In this document: positions 1 to 6,201 of the stretch, in pieces
How the letters are laid out: the number at the start of each line of letters is the position of its first letter
How positions within the stretch are numbered: position 1 is the first letter of the stretch
Notes under the pieces: model-generated
Database searches by the model: none
What the model saw: the letters and a program-made list of their open reading frames with translations, nothing else
What the model was told of the DNA's origin: nothing
Translations under genes and position numbers: made by a program
From: an uncultured Curtobacterium sp.
GTDB taxonomy: Bacteria; Actinomycetota; Actinomycetes; Actinomycetales; Microbacteriaceae
Direction: 5' to 3'
Assembly (NCBI GenBank): GCA_913774725.1
Contig: CAJYIG010000184.1
Coordinates: 1-9,627 of the forward strand
DNA: 9,627 nucleotides

Positions 1-1709
1 TGGGTGTGCCCACCGATGACGTCCGGCGCGGAGATCGTGAACGCCGCGGAACCGGACGACCGACCCTCGGCGGGCCAGCCGCCGGTGCCGCCGCGGCCGA
101 GCGCGAACGCCCGCTCCGGGGTGCCACCGCCGCGAGCGAAGGCACCCTGTCCGACGCCGACCGACGCGTCGCCGCCGCTGCCGTCCCGCGCCGCGTCGAG
201 GACCTGCAGCGAGAAGCACGCCGGCCCGAGCACCACCGCGGCCACGAGCACGCCGGCGGCCGTCCGACGCCAGCGGGTCGAGGGCACGGTCGGGCCGCTC
301 CGACGCCAGCGGACGACGAGCACCACGAGCGCCACGACGGTCACGCCGACGGCGACCGTGCCGAGCAGCGCCGGCTCGGACGAGGCCCGCGCCAGCCACG
401 CCCACCAGGAGCCCTGGACCACGAGCAGGCCGACGGGCACGAGTCGCAGCCGGCGGTCGGCCGCGTTCACGAACCCGGCGGCACCCCACCAGCCGAGCGC
501 GCCGAGGGCCGCGAGCTGCACGCCGATCCCGGCGACGTAGGCGGTGTGCGGGAGCCGCAGGACGGACAGCACCGCCACCGCGGTGATCAACCAAACGACC
601 AGGGCGACGAGCGTGGCGGCGGGGAGCAGGGCCTCCCGGCCGGGCCGACGACGCCACCACCGGGCCGCACCGATCCCGACGCCGGTGAGCGCTGCGGGCC
701 ACGACCAGCCGACCTGTGACGCGTACCGCGGTGAGAAGAGCTGCAGCAGCGAGTGCTCGCCGCCGCGGCCAGCGGTCGCCGTGCGCCACGTGTCCGCGAC
801 GTGCGAGCCGGCGTGCCCGACGGCGGCGCCCAGCGCACAGACCGCCCCTGGCCACAGCCCGGGGAGGAACCGGTCGACGCCGTTGTAGCCGAAGACCATC
901 GCGAACACGTTGTCGTCGGTCGACCCGTCGAACCAGGGGTGGTCACCCGTCGGCAGCAGCCCGAGCACGACCGACCAGGCGAGGCTCGCGACGAGCGCGG
1001 CACCGACGAGCGCGGCCACGTGCCCGACGGCGCGGCGCCACCGCGCTCCCGGGCCGGCGGTGGCGACCACCGTGGCGAGCACGAGGGCGGGCAGCACCAA
1101 CCAGGCCTGCAGCATCTTCGCCTGGAACCCGACGCCGACGAACAGCCCGGCGAGCAGCAGCGGCCACCACGTCCGGGTGAGCGCGGCGCGCTGCCACCAC
1201 ACGAGCGCGACCGCGAGGGACATCGTGAGGAGGCCGTCCTCCATCGGGTGGCCGAACATCGACACGAAGATCGGGGTGCTCGCGGCGAGGGCCGCGGCGA
1301 CCAGGCCGGCCCGGGCGCCGAGCCAGCGGAGCACGACCACGGAGACGGCGAGCGTCGTGACCGCGCCCTCGATCACCTGGGGCAGCGCGAGCGATGCGGT
1401 GGACATGCCGAACAGGTGGATGCTGATCGCCTGGGGCACCGCGAAGCCGGCGAGCTTGTCGAGGGTCACCGTCGCACCGGGGTCGAACGAGCCGGACAGG
1501 AACGCCGGCAGGGACTCGGACATCGAGCGGGCTGCGGCGGCGTAGAACGACGAGTCGCCGCCGCGGGCGAGGTTCCAGCTCGACAGGACGGCGCCGAGCA
1601 CGACGATCGCAGCGAGCGTCGCCCGTTGGGCGACGCTCTGGTGCCACCATCGAGCAGGGCGTGCGGTGGCGCGGTCGCCCGACGTCGGGGCGGGGTGAGT
1701 CGAGTCCAT
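1..1709 (-). CDS. Family 39 (ArnT/PMT-like, GT-C) membrane glycosyltransferase, 3' end outside window
   Basis: At least 569 residues are read leftwards from ATG at 1709 without a stop, and the C-terminus lies beyond base 1. Many hydrophobic segments are separated by short loops, starting with a helix around residues 30-47. The first outer loop holds GGDSSFYAAAARSM (51-63), with Asp52 in the place of the loop-1 acidic residue that GT-C enzymes use; SFDPGATVTLDK follows. Later motifs include GHPMEDGLLTMSLA and LPHTAYVAGIG, the usual H-x-x-Y segment of the YkcB-like bacterial branch. After the last visible helix comes a Gly-rich stretch, as in relatives that end in an extracytoplasmic domain. 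Members transfer a sugar from a polyprenyl-phosphate donor on the outer face of the membrane; the acceptor here cannot be told. No Shine-Dalgarno precedes the ATG, and no ATG, GTG or TTG lies in frame in the roughly 100 bases upstream. Family is confident, substrate unknown. Confidence 0.85.
   Translation of the reverse strand, partial: MDSTHPAPTSGDRATARPARWWHQSVAQRATLAAIVVLGAVLSSWNLARGGDSSFYAAAARSMSESLPAFLSGSFDPGATVTLDKLAGFAVPQAISIHLFGMSTASLALPQVIEGAVTTLAVSVVVLRWLGARAGLVAAALAASTPIFVSMFGHPMEDGLLTMSLAVALVWWQRAALTRTWWPLLLAGLFVGVGFQAKMLQAWLVLPALVLATVVATAGPGARWRRAVGHVAALVGAALVASLAWSVVLGLLPTGDHPWFDGSTDDNVFAMVFGYNGVDRFLPGLWPGAVCALGAAVGHAGSHVADTWRTATAGRGGEHSLLQLFSPRYASQVGWSWPAALTGVGIGAARWWRRRPGREALLPAATLVALVVWLITAVAVLSVLRLPHTAYVAGIGVQLAALGALGWWGAAGFVNAADRRLRLVPVGLLVVQGSWWAWLARASSEPALLGTVAVGVTVVALVVLVVRWRRSGPTVPSTRWRRTAAGVLVAAVVLGPACFSLQVLDAARDGSGGDASVGVGQGAFARGGGTPERAFALGRGGTGGWPAEGRSSGSAAFTISAPDVIGGHT
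263..312. repeat. 14-bp direct repeat inside the glycosyltransferase gene
   Basis: TCCGACGCCAGCGG occurs at 263-276 and again at 299-312, a period of 36 bases (12 codons). On the coding strand both copies encode Arg-Trp-Arg-Arg at the cytoplasmic flank of a membrane helix, so the repeat is in frame and may be a small internal duplication or chance reuse of a basic stop-transfer motif. Confidence 0.5.
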
Positions 1710-1816
1710 GCGCTGAAGATCGCGCCGGAGTCGATGAAGGAGCCCGGGGCAGCCGGTCCTCCGGACTCCGGTTCGTTCAGGAGCGGTACCAGGATCAGGA
1801 TCGGTAGGGTTCCCGG
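1710..1816. other. Divergent intergenic region between glycosyltransferase and small membrane protein
   Basis: These 107 bases separate two diverging genes and should hold both promoters. The rightward gene has a good -10 candidate at 1805-1810. For the leftward gene only a weak GATCTT (minus strand) lies about 6 bases before the ATG, and neither gene has a Shine-Dalgarno. The short direct repeat AGGATCAGGATC lies at 1791-1802. No convincing operator is visible. Confidence 0.5.
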
Positions 1817-1817
1817 A
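1805..1817 (+). promoter_or_regulatory. Candidate leaderless promoter -10 (TAGGGT)
   Basis: TAGGGT at 1805-1810 fits the actinobacterial TANNNT -10 element and ends 6 bases before the ATG at 1817. Transcription would therefore start on or next to the A of the start codon. There is no Shine-Dalgarno before this ATG, which agrees with leaderless translation. No clear -35 element is seen at 16-19 bases upstream. Confidence 0.45.
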
Positions 1818-2116
1818 TGCGTCCTCCCCGCTCCGCCCATCGCGCAGCCCTCCTCCTCGCCGGCTCCGCCGCCGTGTCGGTCGTGGTCGCCGCGGCCGCC
1901 GAACACCTGGCCTGGCCGGTCGCGCCGGCGTTCCCGTGGGCGCACAGCGGGTCGTTCTCGTACGTCTCCACCCGATCGGGCGAGGCCGTCGCACAGCTCG
2001 CTCGTGTGGTGGCCTGGGGGTCGTCGGCGCTCGCCGTGGTGCTGTCGCTCGCTGCGGTGGTGGCGGGCGCGGTCGGCAGCAGCGCTCGACGGACAGACGG
2101 GACAGCGCGCTCCTGA
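1817..2116 (+). CDS. Small two-helix membrane protein of unknown function
   Basis: A 99-residue protein that I do not recognise. A basic N-terminus (MRPPRSAHR) is followed by a hydrophobic helix at about residues 10-30, a polar loop of about 30 residues containing SGSFSYVSTRSG, and a second helix at about 64-88. The tail is basic (SARRTDGTARS). The N-in, loop-out, C-in layout agrees with the positive-inside rule, which argues that this frame is coding even though it is short. There is no Cys lipobox. The start is supported by the TAGGGT element just upstream. The stop codon overlaps the putative -35 of the xylanase promoter, so the two genes are probably transcribed separately. Function cannot be inferred. 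Confidence 0.6.
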   Translation: MRPPRSAHRAALLLAGSAAVSVVVAAAAEHLAWPVAPAFPWAHSGSFSYVSTRSGEAVAQLARVVAWGSSALAVVLSLAAVVAGAVGSSARRTDGTARS

Positions 2117-2140
2117 CCGGGAGCACCGTCCTGCTATGTT
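2113..2140 (+). promoter_or_regulatory. Candidate promoter of the xylanase gene
   Basis: CTGACC at 2113-2118 (TTGACC-like -35) and TATGTT at 2135-2140 (TANNNT -10) are separated by 16 bases. The predicted start is near 2147, giving an untranslated leader of about 50 bases. The TATGTTC...ACAACAAAT stretch is clearly richer in A/T than its surroundings. Confidence 0.5.
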
Positions 2141-2160
2141 CGGCAGCACAACAAATCCCG

Positions 2161-2186
2161 CCGACACCGACGTCGACGGGTGCCGG
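2161..2186 (+). promoter_or_regulatory. Leader inverted repeat touching the xylanase Shine-Dalgarno
   Basis: CCGACACC (2161-2168) can pair with GGTGCCGG (2179-2186) at 7 of 8 positions around a 10-base loop. The right arm includes the first two G residues of the Shine-Dalgarno GGGGAG (2185-2190), so the fold could partly mask the ribosome site. It could also be a protein operator. This rests on base pairing alone. Confidence 0.3.
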
Positions 2187-2190
2187 GGAG
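2185..2190 (+). promoter_or_regulatory. Ribosome binding site deciding the xylanase start
   Basis: GGGGAG lies 5 bases before ATG 2196. It selects this start from a reading frame that stays open for more than a kilobase upstream. Confidence 0.7.
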
Positions 2191-2195
2191 CAGCC

Positions 2196-3485
2196 ATGGA
2201 CTCTCAGCAGTCGGACTCTCAGCAGTCGGACACCCAGCAGTCGGTCGCACAGCAGTCGATCGCCCACCGCACGGGCACGGCGGTCCTGACGGTCGCCGAC
2301 CACCACGGTATGCCGCTGCCGGACGTCGAGGTCATGGTCGAGCAGACCCGGCACGCCTTCGGCTTCGGCAACATCGGCTTCGACTTCGTCGCGCTCGCCA
2401 ACGACGAGGTCGACGGGGACGAGCGGGAGCACCTCGAACGGCTCGCGGGCCGGTACACCGACGTGTTCACCACCGCGACGCTCCCGTTCTACTGGGGCAC
2501 CTTCGAGCCCGTACGCGGCCGACCCGACACCGCCCGGCTCCGCCGCACCGCCGAGTGGTTCCGCGACCGGGGCGTCACGCTCAAGGGCCACCCGCTCGTC
2601 TGGCACACCGTGCAGCCGGACTGGCTCCTCGGGCTGCCCCTCGACGAGGTCGAACGGCTGCAGCGCGAGCGCATCCGCCGCGAGGTCTCCGACCTCGCGG
2701 GGCTGGTCGACACGTGGGACGCGATCAACGAGGTCGTCATCATGCCCGTGTTCGACAACGGCGACAATGCGATCACCCCGCTCGCCCGGGCGAAGGGCCG
2801 CATCCCGACGATCCGGATGGCGTTCGAGGAGGCCCGCGCGACGAACCCGCACGCGACCCTGCTGCTCAACGACTTCGACCTGTCGAGCGCGTACGAGTGC
2901 CTGATCGAGGGCGTGCTCGAGGCCGGGGTGCAGATCGACGCCATCGGGCTGCAGACCCACATGCACCAGGGCTACTGGGGCGAGGAGACGATGCTCGCGA
3001 TGGTCGACCGGTTCGCCCGGTACGGCCTGCCGCTGCACCTGACCGAGACCTCGCTCGTGTCCGGCGACCTCATGCCCGCGGACGTCGTCGACCTGAACGA
3101 CCACCGGGTGGACTCCTGGCCCTCGACACCGGAGGGTGAGGCGCGGCAGGCCGACGAGGTCGAGCGGCACTACCGGAGCCTGGTCGGGCACCCCGCGGTC
3201 GAGGCCGTCACCTACTGGGGCATCACCGACGCGGGCGCCTGGCTGGGCGCGCCGATCGGGCTGGTGCGCGAGGACGGGACGCCGAAGCCGTCGTACGATG
3301 CGCTGCGCCGGCTCGTCAAGGAGGAGTGGTGGACCGGGCCGACCGTGCTCCGCACGGACGAGCGCGGGCAGGTGCGGGTGCGCGGGTTCCGGGGGGAGTA
3401 CCGGGCGGAGGTACGGGGGGCGTCGACGGCGTTCGCCGTCGGATCGGACGCTGCGGAGTACGCACTGGTCGCGCCGGCGCCGTGA
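2196..3485 (+). CDS. Endo-1,4-beta-xylanase, glycoside hydrolase family 10
   Basis: A 429-residue GH10 (beta/alpha)8-barrel enzyme that cleaves beta-1,4-xylan or xylo-oligosaccharides with retention. Family motifs in order: RHAFGFG (52-58), KGHPLVWHT (130-138), WDAINE (174-179) with Glu179 as the acid/base, QTHMHQG (253-259), LTETS (282-286) with Glu284 as the nucleophile, and YWGITDAGAW near the barrel end. A small beta-rich segment (about 24-60) precedes the barrel and another (about 376-429, with RGFRGEYRAEV) follows it. The first 21 residues are four DSQQS-type repeats and no signal peptide or membrane helix is present, so the product is predicted cytoplasmic and probably acts on imported oligosaccharides. 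The start is supported by GGGGAG 5 bases upstream. The gene has its own promoter and terminator and no transporter neighbour, so it appears monocistronic. Family certain; exact substrate not determined. Confidence 0.93.
   Translation: MDSQQSDSQQSDTQQSVAQQSIAHRTGTAVLTVADHHGMPLPDVEVMVEQTRHAFGFGNIGFDFVALANDEVDGDEREHLERLAGRYTDVFTTATLPFYWGTFEPVRGRPDTARLRRTAEWFRDRGVTLKGHPLVWHTVQPDWLLGLPLDEVERLQRERIRREVSDLAGLVDTWDAINEVVIMPVFDNGDNAITPLARAKGRIPTIRMAFEEARATNPHATLLLNDFDLSSAYECLIEGVLEAGVQIDAIGLQTHMHQGYWGEETMLAMVDRFARYGLPLHLTETSLVSGDLMPADVVDLNDHRVDSWPSTPEGEARQADEVERHYRSLVGHPAVEAVTYWGITDAGAWLGAPIGLVREDGTPKPSYDALRRLVKEEWWTGPTVLRTDERGQVRVRGFRGEYRAEVRGASTAFAVGSDAAEYALVAPAP
2199..2258 (+). repeat. Four tandem 15-bp repeats at the xylanase N-terminus
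   Basis: Units start at 2199, 2214, 2229 and 2244. The first two are identical (GACTCTCAGCAGTCG), the third differs at 2 bases, and the fourth keeps CAGCAGTCG. They encode DSQQS, DSQQS, DTQQS and VAQQS. Unit length is a multiple of three, so copy-number change would keep the frame. Confidence 0.9.
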
Positions 3486-3509
3486 TCGCGTGACGACGTG
3501 ACCGCGGGA

Positions 3510-3553
3510 CGGACGGGAGGCGCGGCACGGGCCCGCCATGCGCCTCCCGTCCG
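3510..3553. terminator. Strong hairpin terminator downstream of the xylanase gene
   Basis: CGGACGGGAGGCGC (3510-3523) pairs perfectly over 14 bases with GCGCCTCCCGTCCG (3540-3553). The 16-base loop can close further through GGC/GCC. The hairpin starts 24 bases after the xylanase stop. No T-run follows, which is common for high-GC actinobacterial terminators. It should separate the xylanase from the amidohydrolase gene. Confidence 0.75.
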
Positions 3554-3565
3554 ACACCGCTCGCG

Positions 3566-3624
3566 CCGACCGACCCGGTCCTGTCCGATCCGACCCGGTC
3601 GCGTCGTCGCATCCGGCGTACCGT
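3566..3624 (+). promoter_or_regulatory. Direct repeat pair and weak promoter before the amidohydrolase gene
   Basis: CGACCCGGTC occurs at 3571-3580 and 3591-3600, exactly 20 bases apart (about two helical turns), and each copy is preceded by a CCGA-type half (at 3566 and 3586). TACCGT at 3619-3624 fits TANNNT, and the second repeat copy would sit at its -35 region. The repeats could be activator or repressor half-sites. No perfect palindrome is present. Tentative. Confidence 0.3.
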
Positions 3625-3656
3625 CCGTCGTGGCGTGCGGCAGCCGCGCGCCGGAC

Positions 3657-3662
3657 AGGAGG
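3657..3662 (+). promoter_or_regulatory. Ribosome binding site deciding the amidohydrolase start
   Basis: A perfect AGGAGG lies 6 bases before ATG 3669. It selects this ATG over the in-frame GTG at 3498, which would add an Arg-rich 57-residue tail translated through the terminator hairpin. Confidence 0.85.
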
Positions 3663-3668
3663 CCCCGG

Positions 3669-4691
3669 ATGTCGGAGGACGCAGGATCGGACGGGCTGGG
3701 CACGGCGCGACTGGTCGGCATCGAGGAGCACTGGCTCTCGGACCCGGTCGACCGGGCACTCCGGGGCCTGACCGGCGACGACCGTGACGCCAGCCTCGTG
3801 CTCAACGACCACGGCGACGTCCGTGCACGCCTGGCCGACCTGGGGGAGCGACGGCTCGCCGCGATGGACGAGCAGGGCGTCGACGTCCAGGTGCTCTCGC
3901 TGGCCCCGCCCGGCGCACAGCTCCCGGACACTGCCGACGCCGTGGCGCTCGCCCGCGATGCGAACGACGAGGTCGTCGAGGCGATCCGTGCGCACCCCGG
4001 TCGGTTCCGGGCCATGGCGACGCTCCCGCTCGTGGACCCGGCGGCTGCCGCGGCCGAGCTCGAGCGAGCCGTCGCGCTCGGACTGACGGGCGTGATGACC
4101 TACGGCCGGGTCGGTGACGTGACGCTCGACGATCCGCGGTACGACGACCTGTGGGCGGTGGCGTCGCGCCTGCGCCAGCCGGTCTTCATCCACCCGCAGG
4201 TGCCGCCCGGCGCCGTCCGCCGAGCCGCGTACTCGGGCCTCGGCGAACCCGTCGACCTCGCCCTCGCGACGTTCGGGTGGGGCTGGCACCTCGAGGCGGG
4301 GACGGCCGCGCTCCGGCTGATGGCGAGCGGCGCCCTCGACCGGCACCCCGACCTGCAGCTCGTGCTCGGGCACTGGGGTGAGCTGCTGCTCGTCTGGCAC
4401 GGCCGGGCCGACGGTGTCGCACGGACGGCCGGGCTCGATCGGTCGGTGACGGAGTACCTGCGCGAGAACGTCTGGATCACCGCGTCGGGCATGCTCGACC
4501 CGGCGCTGCTGCGGCACGCACTCGCCGTCACCACGGTCGACCGGCTCGTGTTCTCGACCGACCACCCGTTCCAGTCGCCGACCCGCGAGCAGGTCGACGG
4601 GTTCCTCGCGGAGTTCCCCGACGACGCCGCGCGGGAGGCGTTCGCGTCGGGCAACGCGCGGCGCCTGTTCGGGCTCGGCGACCACGGATGA
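3669..4691 (+). CDS. Amidohydrolase-2 family metal-dependent hydrolase/decarboxylase
   Basis: A 340-residue TIM-barrel protein of the amidohydrolase-2 (COG2159) family. The visible metal and active-site pattern is Glu19-x-His21 (GIEEHW) after strand 1, His175 in VFIHPQ, His235 in LVLGHWGE and Asp298 in VFSTDHPF. This matches the E-x-H / H / H / D set of the gamma-resorcylate and 5-carboxyvanillate decarboxylase branch better than the D-x-H pattern of classical amidases. LAAMDEQGVDVQVLSL and ARDANDEVVEAIRAHPGRF are also typical. The reaction is probably decarboxylation or C-C hydrolysis of a small, possibly aromatic, carboxylate; the substrate is not predictable. Cytoplasmic, no signal peptide. 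The strong upstream hairpin suggests its own transcript. It ends 4 bases from the convergent GntR gene, but a functional link with the 5-oxoproline genes is unproven. Confidence 0.85.
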   Translation: MSEDAGSDGLGTARLVGIEEHWLSDPVDRALRGLTGDDRDASLVLNDHGDVRARLADLGERRLAAMDEQGVDVQVLSLAPPGAQLPDTADAVALARDANDEVVEAIRAHPGRFRAMATLPLVDPAAAAAELERAVALGLTGVMTYGRVGDVTLDDPRYDDLWAVASRLRQPVFIHPQVPPGAVRRAAYSGLGEPVDLALATFGWGWHLEAGTAALRLMASGALDRHPDLQLVLGHWGELLLVWHGRADGVARTAGLDRSVTEYLRENVWITASGMLDPALLRHALAVTTVDRLVFSTDHPFQSPTREQVDGFLAEFPDDAAREAFASGNARRLFGLGDHG

Positions 4692-4695
4692 CGGA

Positions 4696-5349
4696 TCAGG
4701 TGCGTGGAGCTCCTGCGCTCGCGGTGTCGACCAGGGTGCGCTCGGCGTCGTCGAGGTAGTCGCCGAGCAGGGACGCTGCGGTGTCGCGGTCGCCGTCGAG
4801 CAGCGCCGCGACGATGGCCCGGTTCCGCTCGACGAAGTCCGCGTGGAAGGCGGCGGGGTCGTCCGTGGACAGGAACGCCAGGCGCATCTCGGCCAGCAGG
4901 GAGTCCATCAGACCGTGCAGTCGCTCGCTCGGGACGGCCCGGACGAGCGCCGCGTGGAAGCGGATGTCGGCGGTGCCGACCTCGGCCCACCGTCCGGCTG
5001 CGGCGGCGGCCTGCGCGGCGTCGACCGCGGCGAGGGCGTCGGACAGTGCCGGGGAGTCCGGCGCGCAGGCACGGACGCCGGCGGTCTCGAGGACCCGTCG
5101 CGCGGCGTAGAGGTCGCGGACGTCCTCGGGCGTCAGCCGGCGGACGAACACCCCGCGGTGGAAGACGTGCTCGACGAGGCGCTCCTGCGCGAGCAGCCGG
5201 AAGGCCTCCCGCAGCGTGTTCCGCGAGACGCCGAGCTCGTCGCTGAGGCGCTCCTCCGACAGCTGGGCGCCCGGCAGGTGGTGGCCGCCGGCGATGGCGG
5301 TGCGCAGGCGGGCGGCGGTGGACTCGGCGCCGCCGAGGGAACGGGTCAT
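4696..5349 (-). CDS. GntR-family transcriptional regulator, FadR subfamily (FCD domain)
   Basis: A 217-residue DNA-binding regulator. The winged helix-turn-helix covers about residues 8-71, with LSEERLSDELGVSRNTLREA (30-49) as its core and a wing ending in HRGVFVRRL. An all-helical FCD ligand domain follows (about 75-210). Of the usual four FCD metal ligands, Asp128 and His132 (DIRFH) are present, but the EHxxI His aligns with Asn176 (RNRAI) and the last-helix His with Tyr198 (DYLDDAE). The metal site may therefore be lost or altered. The start is supported by GGGGAGGA on the minus strand (5357-5364), 7 bases from the ATG. The gene is divergent from the DUF969 operon, the usual arrangement for a local repressor, and a matching operator lies between them. 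The likely effector is 5-oxoproline or a related metabolite, by context only. Confidence 0.9.
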   Translation of the reverse strand: MTRSLGGAESTAARLRTAIAGGHHLPGAQLSEERLSDELGVSRNTLREAFRLLAQERLVEHVFHRGVFVRRLTPEDVRDLYAARRVLETAGVRACAPDSPALSDALAAVDAAQAAAAAGRWAEVGTADIRFHAALVRAVPSERLHGLMDSLLAEMRLAFLSTDDPAAFHADFVERNRAIVAALLDGDRDTAASLLGDYLDDAERTLVDTASAGAPRT

Positions 5350-5478
5350 GCCCTGATCCTCCCCGGACCGGGCGTGGGGAGCCGGCGCGCGCGCCGACGC
5401 GCGCTGAGCGGATCGGGCAGCGGCCCGCAGTTTGCGTGCGTGTTACAGATCGCCCGCACCCCTTGCGATTGTTGAACA
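5350..5478. other. Regulator-operon divergent intergenic region
   Basis: This 129-base gap should carry promoters for both the GntR gene and the DUF969 operon. Its right third is distinctly less GC-rich than the surroundings. On the plus strand, TTACAG (5443-5448) and GATTGT (5467-5472) are 18 bases apart and could be -35/-10, putting the start of transcription at the DUF969 ATG. A short CGCA-GTT-TGCG inverted repeat lies at 5426-5436. Promoter calls are weak. Confidence 0.4.
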
Positions 5479-5480
5479 AT
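5468..5480. promoter_or_regulatory. Perfect palindrome, predicted GntR/FCD operator
   Basis: ATTGTTGAACAAT is a perfect 13-base palindrome around G5474. Its core TTGTTGAACAA (5469-5479) fits the FadR-subfamily operator pattern TNGTNNNACNA at every fixed position. It covers the possible -10 element and the first two bases of the DUF969 start codon, so binding would block initiation of the DUF969-DUF979-DUF2891 transcript. An A/T-rich palindrome like this is conspicuous in DNA this GC-rich. Confidence 0.7.
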
Positions 5481-6201
5481 GCTGGCGAGACTGTCCCGCA
5501 TGTTCGTCCTCATCGGTGTCGCCGTCGTGATCGTCGGCTTCGCCCTCCGCGTCAACGCGCTGCTCGTGGTCACCGTGGCGGGCATCGTCACCGCGGCCAT
5601 CGGCGGCATCGACCCGGTCGGCATCCTCGACGCCTTCGGCAACGGCTTCGCGTCGAGCCGGAGCGTCACCACGTTCGCCCTCGTCCTGCCCGTCATCGGG
5701 CTCGTCGAGCGGTACGGGCTGCAGGACCAGGCGAAGCGCCTGATCGCGAAGCTCGACCGCCTCACGACCGGGCGGATCCTGGCGGGGTACCTCGCGGTCC
5801 GCCAGGTCACCGCCGCCGTCGGGCTCACCAGCATCGGCGGTCCCGCGCAGACGGTCCGTCCGCTCGTGCACCCGATGGCCGAGGGCGCCGCCGTGAAGCG
5901 CTACGGGCGCATCGACGAGCGGATGCGCGAGAAGATCAAGGGCTTCTCGGCGTCGTCCGACACCGTCGGGGTGTTCTTCGGCGAGGACGTGTTCGTCGCG
6001 GTCGGCTCGATCCTCCTCATCACCACCTTCGTCGACACCACCTACGGGCTGGCGCTCGAGCCGATCGACCTCGCGCTCTGGGCGATCCCGACCGGCATCG
6101 CTGCCCTGGTCGTCCACGGCATCCGGCTGCTGCTGCTCGACCGACGACTCGACCGGATGGCGGCGGACGTGCTGCCGGAGTCCCAGGGGGTGGCAGCGTG
6201 A
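5479..6201 (+). CDS. DUF969 family membrane protein, probable transporter subunit
   Basis: A 240-residue integral membrane protein with about six hydrophobic helices (about 8-24, 26-44, 62-79, 100-117, 168-190, 196-220). Family-type motifs are LPVIGLVERYGLQDQAKRLI, TSIGGPAQTVRPLVHPMAEGA and FSASSDTVGVFFGEDVFVA. DUF969 proteins are uncharacterised but normally sit beside DUF979, as here, and I infer that the two form one permease, perhaps for 5-oxoproline given the pxp genes. The ATG at 5479 has no Shine-Dalgarno and may be leaderless; ATG 5500 (residue 8, MFVLIGVAVV) is the alternative and would place the whole palindrome in the leader. The stop overlaps the GTG of the next gene by 4 bases, so translation is probably coupled. 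Family identity is firm; transport role is inferred. Confidence 0.88.
   Translation: MLARLSRMFVLIGVAVVIVGFALRVNALLVVTVAGIVTAAIGGIDPVGILDAFGNGFASSRSVTTFALVLPVIGLVERYGLQDQAKRLIAKLDRLTTGRILAGYLAVRQVTAAVGLTSIGGPAQTVRPLVHPMAEGAAVKRYGRIDERMREKIKGFSASSDTVGVFFGEDVFVAVGSILLITTFVDTTYGLALEPIDLALWAIPTGIAALVVHGIRLLLLDRRLDRMAADVLPESQGVAA

Noticed and set aside
753..2195. Open plus-strand frame upstream of, and in frame with, the xylanase
   Set aside because: It is antisense to the glycosyltransferase and crosses a promoter; composition is Arg/Glu/His-rich without motifs. The Shine-Dalgarno and GH10 homology begin at 2196.
3498..3668. Longer amidohydrolase starting at GTG 3498
   Set aside because: The added 57 residues are Arg/Pro-rich and run through the terminator hairpin; AGGAGG marks ATG 3669.
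4100..5479. Minus-strand frame of 459 codons through the GntR gene and into the amidohydrolase
   Set aside because: It is shifted relative to the GntR frame and is Arg/Pro-rich; the GntR frame at 4696-5349 has clear HTH and FCD motifs.
5436..6197. Extended DUF979 protein starting at 5436
   Set aside because: This would read DUF969 in the wrong frame, giving Arg/His-rich sequence; GTG 6198 with AGGGGG and a GTGA overlap is the natural start.
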